From Pontibacter russatus (GTDB lineage Bacteria; Bacteroidota; Bacteroidia; Cytophagales; Hymenobacteraceae), in NCBI RefSeq assembly GCF_009931655.1, contig NZ_CP047984.1, forward strand, positions 3,737,001 to 3,801,000: a stretch of DNA of 64,000 nucleotides. The letters are read 5' to 3'. Under the pieces are notes generated by a model. It was not told where the DNA came from and did no database searches. It was given only the letters and a program-made list of their open reading frames with translations. Positions 34,346 through 43,274 of this stretch are shown piece after piece (the first letter of the stretch is position 1; every line of letters starts with the position of its first letter). Both the position numbers and the translations under genes were made by a program.

Positions 34346-35164
34346 TCAATACGCTTCCTTTTCGTTCGGGAAGTCGAGGCTTTTGACGTCTTTGATGTAG
34401 TTAGTGACGGCGTCCGTCATGATGCTGTGCAGGTCGGCGTAGCGGCGCAGGAAGCGGGGCTTGAACTCTTTGTTGATGCCCAGCATGTCGTGTACCACCA
34501 GCACCTGCCCGTCCACGTGCGGCCCGGCGCCTATGCCGATGATGGGGATGGTGAGCGCCTCTGCCACGCGCCTGGCAAGCTCCGAGGGGATTTTCTCCAG
34601 CACAATGGCGAAGCAGCCCAGGTCCTGCAGCAGTTGCGCATCGTCTATCAGCTTCTGCGCCTCGGCATCCTCCTTGGCGCGCACCGTGTACGTGCCGAAT
34701 TTATATATAGACTGCGGCGTGAGCCCCAGGTGGCCCATCACCGGCACGCCGGCGCTCAGGATGCGGGTAACGGACTCCTTTATCTCGGCGCCGCCTTCCA
34801 GCTTGATGCCGTGCGCCCCCGACTCCTTCATGATGCGGATGGCCGAGCGCAGCGCCTCGGACGAATTACCCTGGTAAGAGCCAAAGGGCATGTCCACCAC
34901 CACAAAGGCCCGGCTCACGCCCCGCACCACCGACGAGGCGTGGTAGATCATCTGGTCCAGCGTGATGGGCAGCGTGGTTTCGTGGCCCGCCATCACGTTA
35001 GAGGCCGAGTCGCCCACCAGCAGCACATCGGTGCCCGCCGCATCCAGGATGGAGGCCATCGAGAAATCATATGCCGTGAGCATCGATATTTTCTCGCCGC
35101 GCTCCTTCATGTTCTGCAGCTGGTGCGTGGTTATTTTCTTCAGGTCGCTTTTATGAACAGACAT
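34346..35164 (-). CDS. panB: 3-methyl-2-oxobutanoate hydroxymethyltransferase
   Basis: Forms ketopantoate for pantothenate and CoA synthesis. The 272-aa TIM-barrel protein has [52 protein letters not shown] and [17 protein letters not shown], covering the Mg-binding and catalytic segments. The ATG at 35164 ([16 protein letters not shown]) is the family start; the -7 box TAGCTTTG lies 22 bases before it. The upstream in-frame extension would cross the lptD terminator and is rejected. Confidence 0.97.
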   Translation of the reverse strand: MSVHKSDLKKITTHQLQNMKERGEKISMLTAYDFSMASILDAAGTDVLLVGDSASNVMAGHETTLPITLDQMIYHASSVVRGVSRAFVVVDMPFGSYQGNSSEALRSAIRIMKESGAHGIKLEGGAEIKESVTRILSAGVPVMGHLGLTPQSIYKFGTYTVRAKEDAEAQKLIDDAQLLQDLGCFAIVLEKIPSELARRVAEALTIPIIGIGAGPHVDGQVLVVHDMLGINKEFKPRFLRRYADLHSIMTDAVTNYIKDVKSLDFPNEKEAY

Positions 35165-35185
35165 GGTTGTATCGGTTAGGAGCTG

Positions 35186-35193
35186 CAAAGCTA
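35186..35193 (-). promoter_or_regulatory. -7 box of panB
   Basis: TAGCTTTG on the minus strand matches TAnnTTTG. Confidence 0.55.
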
Positions 35194-35209
35194 TAAAATC
35201 CGCAAACAA

Positions 35210-35236
35210 AAACAGCCACATGGGCTGTGGCTGTTT
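35210..35236 (-). terminator. Terminator of lptD
   Basis: AAACAGCCACA (35210-35220) pairs exactly with TGTGGCTGTTT (35226-35236); on the minus strand a TTTTTGTTT tract follows. It begins 4 bases after the lptD stop. Confidence 0.85.
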
Positions 35237-35239
35237 CGC

Positions 35240-37948
35240 TTACCGGTTCCATCCGGACCTGCGCTTGGTCAGTTTCAGGTCCTGCAGCAGCGCCGAGCGG
35301 GCCTGGATGGTGAGGTTGTAGCCCCGCTGCAGGCCGAACGGAATCCAGCTGATGCTCATGTCCCAGCAGTGCAGGTCGCGGGTGATGTTGACGGTGGCGT
35401 AGGAGATGTTCTGGCTGGTGAAGTCGTAGGTGCCGTTATAGGACACCTGCCATTTCTCTGTGATGCCCAGCGTGCCGTTTATCCCCATTGTCCGGTCCAC
35501 CCTGGCCGGGGAAGCGAGCGAGTTGCTGGGCGAGTAATACATGGTGAAATCGAGCGCGAGAGTCCACGGAATCTTGAAGTCGATATACTCGGGCAGCAGC
35601 GGGGTTTCGTCGCGCTGCAGCATGGGCAGGTTGGTGGGGCCTGTCTCATCGGTTTTCCGGGCGTTCGGATTCAGGTTGGCCCGCAGGTTCAGGTTGGCGT
35701 TCGTCAGCCTGGCCAGCCGCAGGTGCTGCGGGTCGAAGTAATACTCGTTTACCCTCCTGCCGACGCCGGTGTCGCTGTACTCCAGCTTGTAGGGGTCGAA
35801 GCTGGAGCTGAACGTGACGTCCAGGAACTTGAACAGGCGCGTGCTCATGGTGAGGCGGATAGGGGCCAGGTTGAAGGAGTCGGCGGCAAAGTCGTAGCCG
35901 GAGCTTATCCGCAGGTTGTCAATCAGGCTTACCTTCTCAAACTGGTTTTCTGCAGTGGCGCTGTCGGATTTGGAGCGCACCTTCATCTCAATGTTGTTGT
36001 CGATGGAGAAGCCCAGGGCGCTGCTGAGCGACATGCCCGGCGCCCCTGTCCGGAAGCGGGAGAGCGTTTGCACCCGCGCCTCGTTCGTGGCCGGGTTCAC
36101 GCCTGTCAGCACATCCTGATAGAAGCCAAAGCGGCCATCGCTGAAGTCGGGGCGGTAGCTGTAGCTGATGCTGGGCCTGATCAGGTGGCGGATGGCCTCC
36201 ACGCGCTTGCCTTTTATATAGGCCGTGCCATATATGGTGGTGCTGAGCGAGGCGCCGGCCGAGTACTGGTACACCCTCCCGAAGCCGGTGGTGTCGACAT
36301 CCACTTTCTGCGAGTCGGGGTCGAAGCGGTAGGTGTACTTCTCGTCGAGCCAGGTCTCGCCGTAGCTGACGCTCGGGGAGAAGTTGAAGAAGCGGAATAC
36401 CTTATAGTTGCCCAGGCCGATGCTGAGGTTGTGGGTAGCCTCCTGCTTGCCGTTTTTCCAGAGATCCGCCAGGTTGTCGAAACCCACTTCCAGCGTGGTG
36501 TCTTGCCGGGTCTCCCCGATGATGCCGTTTACCCCGCTGAGCCGTCGGGCAGGCACCCGGTTGCTCACCTCGTTGCGGGCGCGCAGGCTGTACCCGATGG
36601 TGAAGTTCTCGTACCACGCGCCAGTGGCAGGCGCATTGCTGAAGAGCTCATACAGGCTCACCGTCGACATGCTCAGGCTCATGTCGGGCAGCACGAAGTC
36701 CATCGAGCCTGTCACGGTGTTCTGCGACTGCCGGGCGCTCACGGTGTAGCTGAAAGGCGAGTTCGGGATGGTCTTCTGATAAGAAACCTGCGAGCTGAAA
36801 GACGGCGACAGGTAATTGGCGGAGTTGGTATAGTTCAGGCGCTGGTGCAACTGGCTGCCGGCGTTTACGCTGGCCGTGAAGCGGCCGCGGCCCGGCTTCT
36901 GCACGGGCGTGTGCGACCACCGGATCCAGAACGTGCGCTGCGACTCCGGCAGGATGTCATATAAATTTTCCGAGGTAGACCTGGCACGCTCCACATCCGC
37001 CTCGTCATTTTTGAAGTAGTCGTAGGTGATGCCTATCGAGCCCCGGTAATCATAACGGTTCACATAATCCGTCTGAGTGTCTATGTTATAGCCGCCCAGC
37101 GAGTAAATGTCGCCGCGCACCGTGGTGCCTATATAGTCGTTCCAGGCAAAGTAATAGCCGAGCCCGCTCAGATAAAAGCCCCGTGCCCTGCTCTCCCCAA
37201 AAGTCGGCACCTGTATGCCCGAGGCCCGCTTCTGGTTTTTGGGCGTCGGGAACAGCCCGAACAGAAAGCCCAGGGGCGTCGGGATGTCCCCAATCACGAG
37301 GTTGAAGGGGCCGGTCATCACCTTGCTGTTGGGGATAACCTTGAATTTCTCGGAACTGATGTAGAAGTGCGGGTGGGCCAGGTCGCAGGTGGTGTAACGG
37401 GAGTGAAGCCCGTAAAACTCTTCCTTCTCGTTTCGTTTCACCACCTCAGCGTGTATATAGCCCTCTCCCTGCCGTGTAACCACCTCGGATATGCGCCCCC
37501 GCCGGGTTTTGTAGTTGTAGGCTATTTTCTTGGCTTCGTAGGTCTGGCTGGCGTCCGTGAACACGGGCACGCCCAACTCCTTGCCCGTGGAGTCCGGGAG
37601 CCAGGTCGCCGTCACCAGGTTGGTCTCGTAGTTTAGCTCGATATAGGCTGCCTCCAAGGACACGTCGCCGTAATTGATTTTGGCGTCGCCGTACAGGTGT
37701 ACGACCTCCCGGTCCACCTCGAACTGGATGGAGTCTCTGGCCGAGTATTTGATAGTGGTCTCAATGTCGCCGCCGGGGGCGGGGACAGCGACAGAATCCT
37801 GCGTGGCGGAGACGGCGGCGGTGTCCTGTGGGGCGGGTACGGTGTCCTGCGGGGCAACCGGCGCCTGCTCCGTCGTCTGGCCCACTGCCGCCGGGGGTGA
37901 GAGAAAGGTAAACGGCAGGAGCAGCAGGAAAATTAAAAAGTGTCGCAA
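35240..37948 (-). CDS. lptD: LPS-assembly protein LptD-like outer membrane protein
   Basis: Inserts lipopolysaccharide into the outer leaflet of the outer membrane. The 902-aa product has a signal peptide (LRHFLIFLLLLPFTFLSPPAAVGQ, first residue read from TTG), a Pro/Thr/Gln-rich linker, an OstA/LptA-like beta-jellyroll segment (about 85-230, with AKINYGDVSLEAAYIELNYET) and a long beta-barrel rich in alternating aromatic strands. It is the divergent Bacteroidetes type. The TTG at 37948 was chosen because the TAACTTTG box (37985-37992) overlaps the earlier possible TTG at 37987. Confidence 0.88.
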   Translation of the reverse strand: MRHFLIFLLLLPFTFLSPPAAVGQTTEQAPVAPQDTVPAPQDTAAVSATQDSVAVPAPGGDIETTIKYSARDSIQFEVDREVVHLYGDAKINYGDVSLEAAYIELNYETNLVTATWLPDSTGKELGVPVFTDASQTYEAKKIAYNYKTRRGRISEVVTRQGEGYIHAEVVKRNEKEEFYGLHSRYTTCDLAHPHFYISSEKFKVIPNSKVMTGPFNLVIGDIPTPLGFLFGLFPTPKNQKRASGIQVPTFGESRARGFYLSGLGYYFAWNDYIGTTVRGDIYSLGGYNIDTQTDYVNRYDYRGSIGITYDYFKNDEADVERARSTSENLYDILPESQRTFWIRWSHTPVQKPGRGRFTASVNAGSQLHQRLNYTNSANYLSPSFSSQVSYQKTIPNSPFSYTVSARQSQNTVTGSMDFVLPDMSLSMSTVSLYELFSNAPATGAWYENFTIGYSLRARNEVSNRVPARRLSGVNGIIGETRQDTTLEVGFDNLADLWKNGKQEATHNLSIGLGNYKVFRFFNFSPSVSYGETWLDEKYTYRFDPDSQKVDVDTTGFGRVYQYSAGASLSTTIYGTAYIKGKRVEAIRHLIRPSISYSYRPDFSDGRFGFYQDVLTGVNPATNEARVQTLSRFRTGAPGMSLSSALGFSIDNNIEMKVRSKSDSATAENQFEKVSLIDNLRISSGYDFAADSFNLAPIRLTMSTRLFKFLDVTFSSSFDPYKLEYSDTGVGRRVNEYYFDPQHLRLARLTNANLNLRANLNPNARKTDETGPTNLPMLQRDETPLLPEYIDFKIPWTLALDFTMYYSPSNSLASPARVDRTMGINGTLGITEKWQVSYNGTYDFTSQNISYATVNITRDLHCWDMSISWIPFGLQRGYNLTIQARSALLQDLKLTKRRSGWNR

Positions 37949-37984
37949 ATCTTCAGTGTTCCCTAAAAGTTTACTTATTTTGTA

Positions 37985-37992
37985 CAAAGTTA
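37985..37992 (-). promoter_or_regulatory. -7 box of lptD
   Basis: TAACTTTG on the minus strand, 37 bases upstream of the TTG at 37948. It sits between lptD and the divergent amidase gene. Confidence 0.55.
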
Positions 37993-38020
37993 TTGTTTAA
38001 CTTTTTAACTAACGAAGGTT

Positions 38021-38803
38021 GTGAAAAATATTGTTGCTGTCCCGTTTCTCGCTGTCGTTTTGCTGCTCTGTACCTCCGGAAAGCTTGAGTTCAGAAGGGA
38101 CTACAAAGTGCGCACGGTGGTGATAGACGCCGGGCACGGGGGGAAGGATGTGGGGTGCAACGGTAAACACTCGCAGGAGGCGGACGTGGCGCTGAGCCTG
38201 GCGCTGCAGGTGGGCAAACTGATACAGGAGAACCTGCCCGACGTGAAAGTGATATATACCCGCAAGGAAGACAAGTTTGTGGAGCTGATAGACCGCGCGG
38301 GCATCGCCAACAAGAACGACGCCGACCTTTTTATCTCCATCCACTTGAATTCAGGCCCCCCAGCTGCCTACGGCACAGAAACATACACCATGGGTATCCA
38401 GAAGTCGGAGGGCAACCTGCTGGTGGCCAAGCGCGAGAACTCGGTGGTGCTGCAGGAGGAGAACTACAAAGAAAACTACAACGGCTTCGACCCGAACTCC
38501 CCGCAGAGCCATATCCTGTTCACGCTGCACCAGAGCGCCTACATCGACAACAGCCTGAGCTTCGCCAGCAAAGTGGAGGAGGAGTTCAGTACCCGGGTGG
38601 GACGCAAGAGCCGGGGCGTGAAGCAGGCGCCTTTTCTGGTGCTCTGGAAGTCCTTCATGCCCAGCGTGCTGATAGAGTGCGGCTTCCTCACCAATCCCAC
38701 AGAAGAGAAATTCCTTAACGATAAAACGGGACAGACGTATATGGCATCAGGTATATACCGGGCCTTCAAAGAGTACAAAAAGGAGTTGGAGGTCATGAAC
38801 TGA
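38021..38803 (+). CDS. N-acetylmuramoyl-L-alanine amidase (Amidase_3)
   Basis: Zinc hydrolase that cleaves the amide between peptide and MurNAc for cell separation. The 260-aa protein starts at GTG (38021) with a short hydrophobic export segment (VAVPFLAVVLLLC). Zinc and catalytic residues are visible: VVIDAGHGGKD, the Glu in HSQEADVAL, SIHLNSG and VLIECGFLTNPTEE. No SPOR or LysM repeat is attached. It precedes the MlaD gene by 19 bases and is divergent from lptD. Confidence 0.94.
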   Translation: MKNIVAVPFLAVVLLLCTSGKLEFRRDYKVRTVVIDAGHGGKDVGCNGKHSQEADVALSLALQVGKLIQENLPDVKVIYTRKEDKFVELIDRAGIANKNDADLFISIHLNSGPPAAYGTETYTMGIQKSEGNLLVAKRENSVVLQEENYKENYNGFDPNSPQSHILFTLHQSAYIDNSLSFASKVEEEFSTRVGRKSRGVKQAPFLVLWKSFMPSVLIECGFLTNPTEEKFLNDKTGQTYMASGIYRAFKEYKKELEVMN

Positions 38804-38822
38804 TGCACTAAGCCCCCCTTAC

Positions 38823-39911
38823 GTGAAAATATCCAAGGAAATAAAAGTTGCCCTGCTGGGTATCGTGGCCATTGCGCTGCTGTACTTTGGCTTTATGTTT
38901 CTCAAAGGTTCGGACATCTTCTCCGACACCCGCACCTACTACGTGATGTATGACGACGTGGACGGCCTTGCCCTGTCTAACCCCGTGGTGCTGAACGGCA
39001 TACAAGTTGGGTCGGTGCAGAATATGAAGCTGAAGCCGGAAATGGGAAACCAGATCATGGTGGAGCTGGACGTGATGGAGGAAATACAGGTGGGGGACTC
39101 GACGATAGCGGCACTGTCCAACTCCGGCCTGCTGGGCAGCAAGGCCATTGTGCTGTACCTGGGCAACAGCACCAAGGTTTTTGATGGCGGCGAAAAGCTG
39201 ATCGCCTACAAAGAGAGCAGCCTTTCGGAGCTCATCACCACCAAAACGGTGCCCATCATTGACAAAGTGGACACGACCCTGGCCCGGGTGAACAGGCTGC
39301 TGGAGAGCGAGGCCAAGGGGAACGTGCAGGACATACTGGCCAACACCAAGGCGACTACCGCCGCCATCAACGAGATTCTGCGCGCCAACCAGGAGAACGT
39401 CAACCAGATAACCTCCAATATCAACGCCCTGACAGCCTCACTGGTGAAGACAGAGCAAAACATAAACAAACTGGCGCTGAACATGGCGCAGATTACAGAC
39501 ACCCTGAAGCAGGTGGAGATTACAGAACTGGTGCGGAACACAAACGACGCCGTGGCCGAACTGGAAGCAGCGGCCACCAAGCTGAACTCCGGTCAGGGCT
39601 CCCTTGGCATGCTGATGAACGACGAGGCGCTCTACGAGAACCTGAACCGCTCTACGGCGGCGCTGGAGGCGCTGCTGCGCGATGTGCAGGCCTATCCGAA
39701 ACGGTATGTGCAGTTCTCGCTGCTCGGCCGCAAAGACGAGTACAAAGTGGATGCAACAGGCCGCGTGGTATCCCTTGAAGAGGTGAAGGAGATGCAGGAA
39801 CTGCACCCCGGGGAGTTCAGGACGGTGCCGGACACGGTGTATGTGCCTGTGCCGGTGCAAGGCAGCGGAAGTTCTGCGACACCCGCCACCGAAATAGACT
39901 CTCTCAAGTAG
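38823..39911 (+). CDS. MlaD/MCE-family lipid transport protein
   Basis: Membrane-anchored substrate-binding protein of an MCE lipid transporter. The 362-aa protein starts at GTG, has one N-terminal helix (VALLGIVAIALLYFGFMFLKG) and one MCE domain (residues about 38-120, YYVMYDDVDGLALSNPVVLNGIQVGSV), followed by a long helical, Asn/Thr/Leu-rich coiled region and a Pro-rich tail. Partner ATPase and permease (mlaF, mlaE) are not in the window. It is probably cotranscribed with the amidase. Confidence 0.92.
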   Translation: MKISKEIKVALLGIVAIALLYFGFMFLKGSDIFSDTRTYYVMYDDVDGLALSNPVVLNGIQVGSVQNMKLKPEMGNQIMVELDVMEEIQVGDSTIAALSNSGLLGSKAIVLYLGNSTKVFDGGEKLIAYKESSLSELITTKTVPIIDKVDTTLARVNRLLESEAKGNVQDILANTKATTAAINEILRANQENVNQITSNINALTASLVKTEQNINKLALNMAQITDTLKQVEITELVRNTNDAVAELEAAATKLNSGQGSLGMLMNDEALYENLNRSTAALEALLRDVQAYPKRYVQFSLLGRKDEYKVDATGRVVSLEEVKEMQELHPGEFRTVPDTVYVPVPVQGSGSSATPATEIDSLK

Positions 39912-39943
39912 CCTGAAGTCCTATATGGCATAGCCTTATATAT

Positions 39944-39969
39944 AAAATCCGCTTACAGGGCGGATTTTT
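39944..39969 (+). terminator. Terminator of the amidase-mlaD operon
   Basis: AAAATCCGC (39944-39952) and GCGGATTTT (39960-39968) form a 9-bp stem followed by TCTTTTT, 33 bases after the mlaD stop. Confidence 0.85.
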
Positions 39970-40007
39970 CTTTTTACCATCCGACCCACCTATCCAAAAA
40001 AGCTTGT

Positions 40008-41636
40008 ATGGATATCGAATTCAACAAAAACGAAGATGCCCTGAAGCAACTGGTCTACCAACTGAAGGCAAAACTGAAGAACGTATATGCGGGGGGAGGG
40101 GAGAAGCGCATCCGGAAAGAGCACGAAAAGGGGAAAATGACGGCGCGTGAGCGCATCAGCTACCTGCTCGACGAGGGGGCGGAGTTTCTCGAGGTGGGAG
40201 CCCTTGCTGGCGAAGGCATGTACGAAGAAGTGGGCGGCTGCCCGGGCGGCGGCGTGATTACCGGCATCGGCTATATACAGGGCCGCCAGTGCGTGGTGGT
40301 GGCCAACGACGCCACGGTAAAGGCGGGGGCCTGGTTCCCTATCACGGCCAAGAAGAACCTGCGGGCGCAGGAAATCGCCATGGAGAACAAACTGCCCATC
40401 GTGTACCTGGTGGACAGTGCCGGGGTGTTTCTGCCCATGCAGGACGAGATTTTCCCGGATAAAGAGCACTTCGGGCGCATGTTCCGAAACAACGCCGTGA
40501 TGAGTGCGATGGGCATTGTGCAGATTGCCGCCATCATGGGCAGTTGTGTGGCAGGCGGCGCGTACCTGCCCATCATGAGCGACGAGGCGCTGATTGTGGA
40601 AGGAACGGGCTCCGTATTCCTGGCGGGCTCCTACCTCGTGAAGTCGGCTATCGGCGAAACCATCGACAACGAGACGCTGGGCGGCGCCGCCACGCACTCC
40701 GAGATATCCGGCGTGACCGACTACAAGTGCAAAAATGACCAGGAGGCGCTGGACCATATCCGCAACCTCTTCGATAAGATGGGCGACAACCCGAAGGCCG
40801 GCTTCAACCGTGCCGCGCCTGCTGCCCCGAAACTGACTGAGCAGGATATATATGGCCTGCTGCCCGCTGACCGCGTGAAGCCCTACGATATGATGGACAT
40901 CATCTCCAGATTGGCGGACAACTCCTTGTTTGAGCCATACAAAGACTTATATGGCCAGACGCTGATCTGCGGCCTCGCCCGCATCGACGGCTGGTCGGTG
41001 GGCATTGTGGCCAACCAGCGCAAAATTGTGAAGAGCAAAAAAGGCGAAATGCAGATGGGCGGCGTTATATATTCCGACTCCGCCGACAAGGCCGCCCGCT
41101 TTATCATGAACTGCAACCAGAAGAAGATTCCGCTGGTGTTTCTGCAGGATGTGTCCGGGTTTATGGTGGGCAGCAAGGCCGAGCACGGCGGCATCATAAA
41201 AGACGGTGCCAAGATGGTGAGCGCCATGGCCAACTCGGTGGTGCCCAAGTTTACGATACTTATAGGCAACAGCTACGGGGCGGGCAACTACGCCATGTGC
41301 GGCAAAGCTTACGACCCGCGGCTTATATATGCCTGGCCCACGGCCCAACTGGCCGTGATGAGCGGGGCCGCGGCCGCCAACACGCTGCTGCAGATACAGG
41401 TGTCGTCACTGAAAGCCAGGGGCGAGGAGATAACACCCGAAGCCGAAAAAGAACTGCTGGAACGCATCACCAGCAAATATAACGAAGAGCTGTCGCCGTA
41501 CTACGCGGCCGCCCGCCTATGGGTGGACGGTATCATCGATCCGCTGGAGACGCGCAAGGTTATATCCATAGGCATCGAGGCGGCCAACCACGCCCCCATC
41601 GAGAAGCCGTACAGCGTGGGTGTGATACAGACGTGA
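40008..41636 (+). CDS. Acyl-CoA carboxylase beta (carboxyltransferase) subunit
   Basis: Transfers CO2 from biotin to an acyl-CoA (propionyl-, methylcrotonyl- or geranyl-CoA). The 542-aa protein has both crotonase-like halves with VVVANDATVKAGAWFPITAKK, MGSCVAGGAYLPIMSDEA, ETLGGAATHSEISGV and VSGFMVGSKAEHGGIIKDGAKM. The pattern is closest to methylcrotonyl-CoA-type subunits in my judgement, but propionyl-CoA carboxylase cannot be excluded; the methylmalonyl-CoA mutase genes at 51-56 kb favour a propionate link. The alpha/biotin subunit is not in the window. Confidence 0.9.
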   Translation: MDIEFNKNEDALKQLVYQLKAKLKNVYAGGGEKRIRKEHEKGKMTARERISYLLDEGAEFLEVGALAGEGMYEEVGGCPGGGVITGIGYIQGRQCVVVANDATVKAGAWFPITAKKNLRAQEIAMENKLPIVYLVDSAGVFLPMQDEIFPDKEHFGRMFRNNAVMSAMGIVQIAAIMGSCVAGGAYLPIMSDEALIVEGTGSVFLAGSYLVKSAIGETIDNETLGGAATHSEISGVTDYKCKNDQEALDHIRNLFDKMGDNPKAGFNRAAPAAPKLTEQDIYGLLPADRVKPYDMMDIISRLADNSLFEPYKDLYGQTLICGLARIDGWSVGIVANQRKIVKSKKGEMQMGGVIYSDSADKAARFIMNCNQKKIPLVFLQDVSGFMVGSKAEHGGIIKDGAKMVSAMANSVVPKFTILIGNSYGAGNYAMCGKAYDPRLIYAWPTAQLAVMSGAAAANTLLQIQVSSLKARGEEITPEAEKELLERITSKYNEELSPYYAAARLWVDGIIDPLETRKVISIGIEAANHAPIEKPYSVGVIQT

Positions 41637-41642
41637 TAAAAA

Positions 41643-41752
41643 TTCAGAATTATGAATTAGAAATTACAAATGGGGGTTTATTTAAGAAGATATTAAACTG
41701 CCGTGGGTTCCCACCATTCTAATTTATAATTTTGAATTTCTAATTAAAGATA
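41643..41752. repeat. AT-rich inverted word repeats between carboxylase and SirB1-like gene
   Basis: AATTAGAAATT-type words near 41655-41667 are inverted near 41736-41746 (AATTTCTAATT), around a TGGGGG/CCCACCA core. This resembles AT-rich spacer repeats also seen at 53691-53768. Confidence 0.45.
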
Positions 41753-41754
41753 CT

Positions 41755-42603
41755 GTGACGAAGAATGAAATAAAGGCGCTCATCTCGCTGCTGGAAGACA
41801 GCGACTACGAGGTGGCGCACCATGTAGAACAGCGCATTGTGGCGCTCGGAGAAGGGATTATCCCGTTTCTGGAGGAGGAGTGGGAGGAGACGCTGGACTC
41901 GGACCTGCAGAAGAAAATCGAGGACCTGATCCACAGCCTGCAGTTCGAGGGGCTGCTTGCCCGCCTGAAAGCCTGGAAGGAGAAAGGCGCCGACAACCTG
42001 ATAGAGGGCATGTGGCTGGTGAATTCCTATATGTACCCGGACGTGGAGTTCAGCGACATCTCCCGGACAATGGACCAGCTTTACTTCGACGCCTGGACGC
42101 ACATGAAGGACGAGATGCACCCTTACGACCAGGTAAAATCGCTGAACAACGTGCTGTTCCGGGAGAAGCGCTTCTCGGCCAACACCAAGAACTTCCACTC
42201 GCCCGCCAACTCCATGCTGCACCTGGTGCTGGAGAGCAAGCGCGGCAACCCCCTGACCCTGTGCGTGATTTACATGACGCTGGCGCAGCGCCTCGGCATG
42301 CCGGTATATGGCGTGAACCTGCCTAACCTGTTCATCCTGACCTATAAGATGGACGGCCTGCAGTTTTATGTCAACGTCTACAACAAGGGCCTCATCCTGT
42401 CTAAGGCCGACATCGACAATTATATCCTGCAGCTCAACCTCAACCCGATGGACATCTTTTATGAGCCCTGCTCCAACATCGACGTGGTGAAGCGGGCCCT
42501 TCGAAATCTCGCCTTCTCGTTCGAGAAGATGGATGACCTGGAGAAGGCGACCGAAGTGACCAAACTGCTCACCGCCATCACCGACGAGGACAGCCCGGTA
42601 TAG
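41755..42603 (+). CDS. SirB1/transglutaminase-like superfamily protein
   Basis: A 282-aa cytosolic protein starting at GTG (41755). The central region SLNNVLFREKRFSANTKNF, SKRGNPLTLCVIYMTLAQRLGMPVYGVNLPNLFIL matches the SirB1 (Transglut_core2) family, with Cys in TLCVIY and Asn-Leu-Pro after the Val-Gly strand; an N-terminal helical repeat (EVAHHVEQRIVALGEG) resembles HEAT-like helices. A peptidase-like fold without demonstrated activity in most members. Monocistronic, with a long palindromic terminator. Confidence 0.88.
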   Translation: MTKNEIKALISLLEDSDYEVAHHVEQRIVALGEGIIPFLEEEWEETLDSDLQKKIEDLIHSLQFEGLLARLKAWKEKGADNLIEGMWLVNSYMYPDVEFSDISRTMDQLYFDAWTHMKDEMHPYDQVKSLNNVLFREKRFSANTKNFHSPANSMLHLVLESKRGNPLTLCVIYMTLAQRLGMPVYGVNLPNLFILTYKMDGLQFYVNVYNKGLILSKADIDNYILQLNLNPMDIFYEPCSNIDVVKRALRNLAFSFEKMDDLEKATEVTKLLTAITDEDSPV

Positions 42604-42615
42604 AAGATTTAACGA

Positions 42616-42672
42616 TCATATATAAAAGCAGAAGGCAGTTCGTTACGAACTGCCTTCTGCTTTTATATATGA
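42616..42672. terminator. Perfect 27-bp palindromic terminator between convergent genes
   Basis: Arms 42616-42642 and 42646-42672 are exact complements around a TTA loop: TCATATATAAAAGC then a GAAGGCAGTTCG core. It is shared by the SirB1-like gene (stop at 42603) and the convergent redoxin gene (stop at 42679), so it likely works in both directions. Confidence 0.85.
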
Positions 42673-42678
42673 TTCGCC

Positions 42679-43263
42679 TTAGTATTTCTTAATCAGGCAG
42701 CCGGTGGCGCGTTTATCCACGGTGGTCACGGCTTTGTTGGCCAGCACGGCGTCAATCACATTTTTGAGGTAGTTGTTTTTCACGCCGCTCGCCACCTGCG
42801 GGTTGTCGTCGATGGCGCCCTTGTATTTGAGCACGAAGCCATCGCCGGTGTTCTGCAGCACAAAGGCCTCTGGCGTTTTCGTGGCTCCGAACTGCTTGCT
42901 CAGGCGCTGGCCTTCGTCGGCCAAGTAGGGGAAGCTGTAGTTCTTGGCGGCCATGGCCTCCAGCGTTTCGCCGCCGTCGCCCACACCGGGGTTCACGAAA
43001 ACAAACTGCACACCCTGGCCGCTGTAGGTGCCGGCAAGTGTAGTAAGGCGGTTTTCGTACAATTTTGAGTAAGGGCACTGGTTGTTCGTAAACACCAGCA
43101 CCACCGTTTTGGCATTGGCAAAGTCGCTCAGTGAGGCGGTCTTGTTGTTGGCGCCCTTCAGCGAGAAATCCGCCACTTTATCCCCCAGTTGATAGCTCCC
43201 GGACTGCGCAAAAGCGCCAATGGACAGGAACAAGGCTGCGGCAAGCGAGGCAAAGTATTTCAT
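42679..43263 (-). CDS. Periplasmic redoxin (AhpC/TSA-like thioredoxin fold)
   Basis: A 194-aa exported protein (MKYFASLAAALFLSIGAFAQ signal). It has the redoxin motif VVLVFTNNQCPYSKLYENRL, in which the peroxidatic-type Cys is followed by PYS and no second Cys two residues later, and FLADEGQ-like FPYLADEGQRLSKQFGATKTPEAFVL with the cis-Pro loop. An extra Cys is near the C-terminus (RATGCLIKKY). This fits the one-Cys periplasmic redoxins common in Bacteroidetes. Function: thiol or peroxide chemistry, substrate unknown. Confidence 0.88.
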   Translation of the reverse strand: MKYFASLAAALFLSIGAFAQSGSYQLGDKVADFSLKGANNKTASLSDFANAKTVVLVFTNNQCPYSKLYENRLTTLAGTYSGQGVQFVFVNPGVGDGGETLEAMAAKNYSFPYLADEGQRLSKQFGATKTPEAFVLQNTGDGFVLKYKGAIDDNPQVASGVKNNYLKNVIDAVLANKAVTTVDKRATGCLIKKY

Positions 43264-43274
43264 ATAAGTAAAGT

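Noticed and set aside
35369..36964. 531-residue open frame on the plus strand
   Set aside because: Antisense of lptD; low-complexity Val/Gly/His-rich product without signature.
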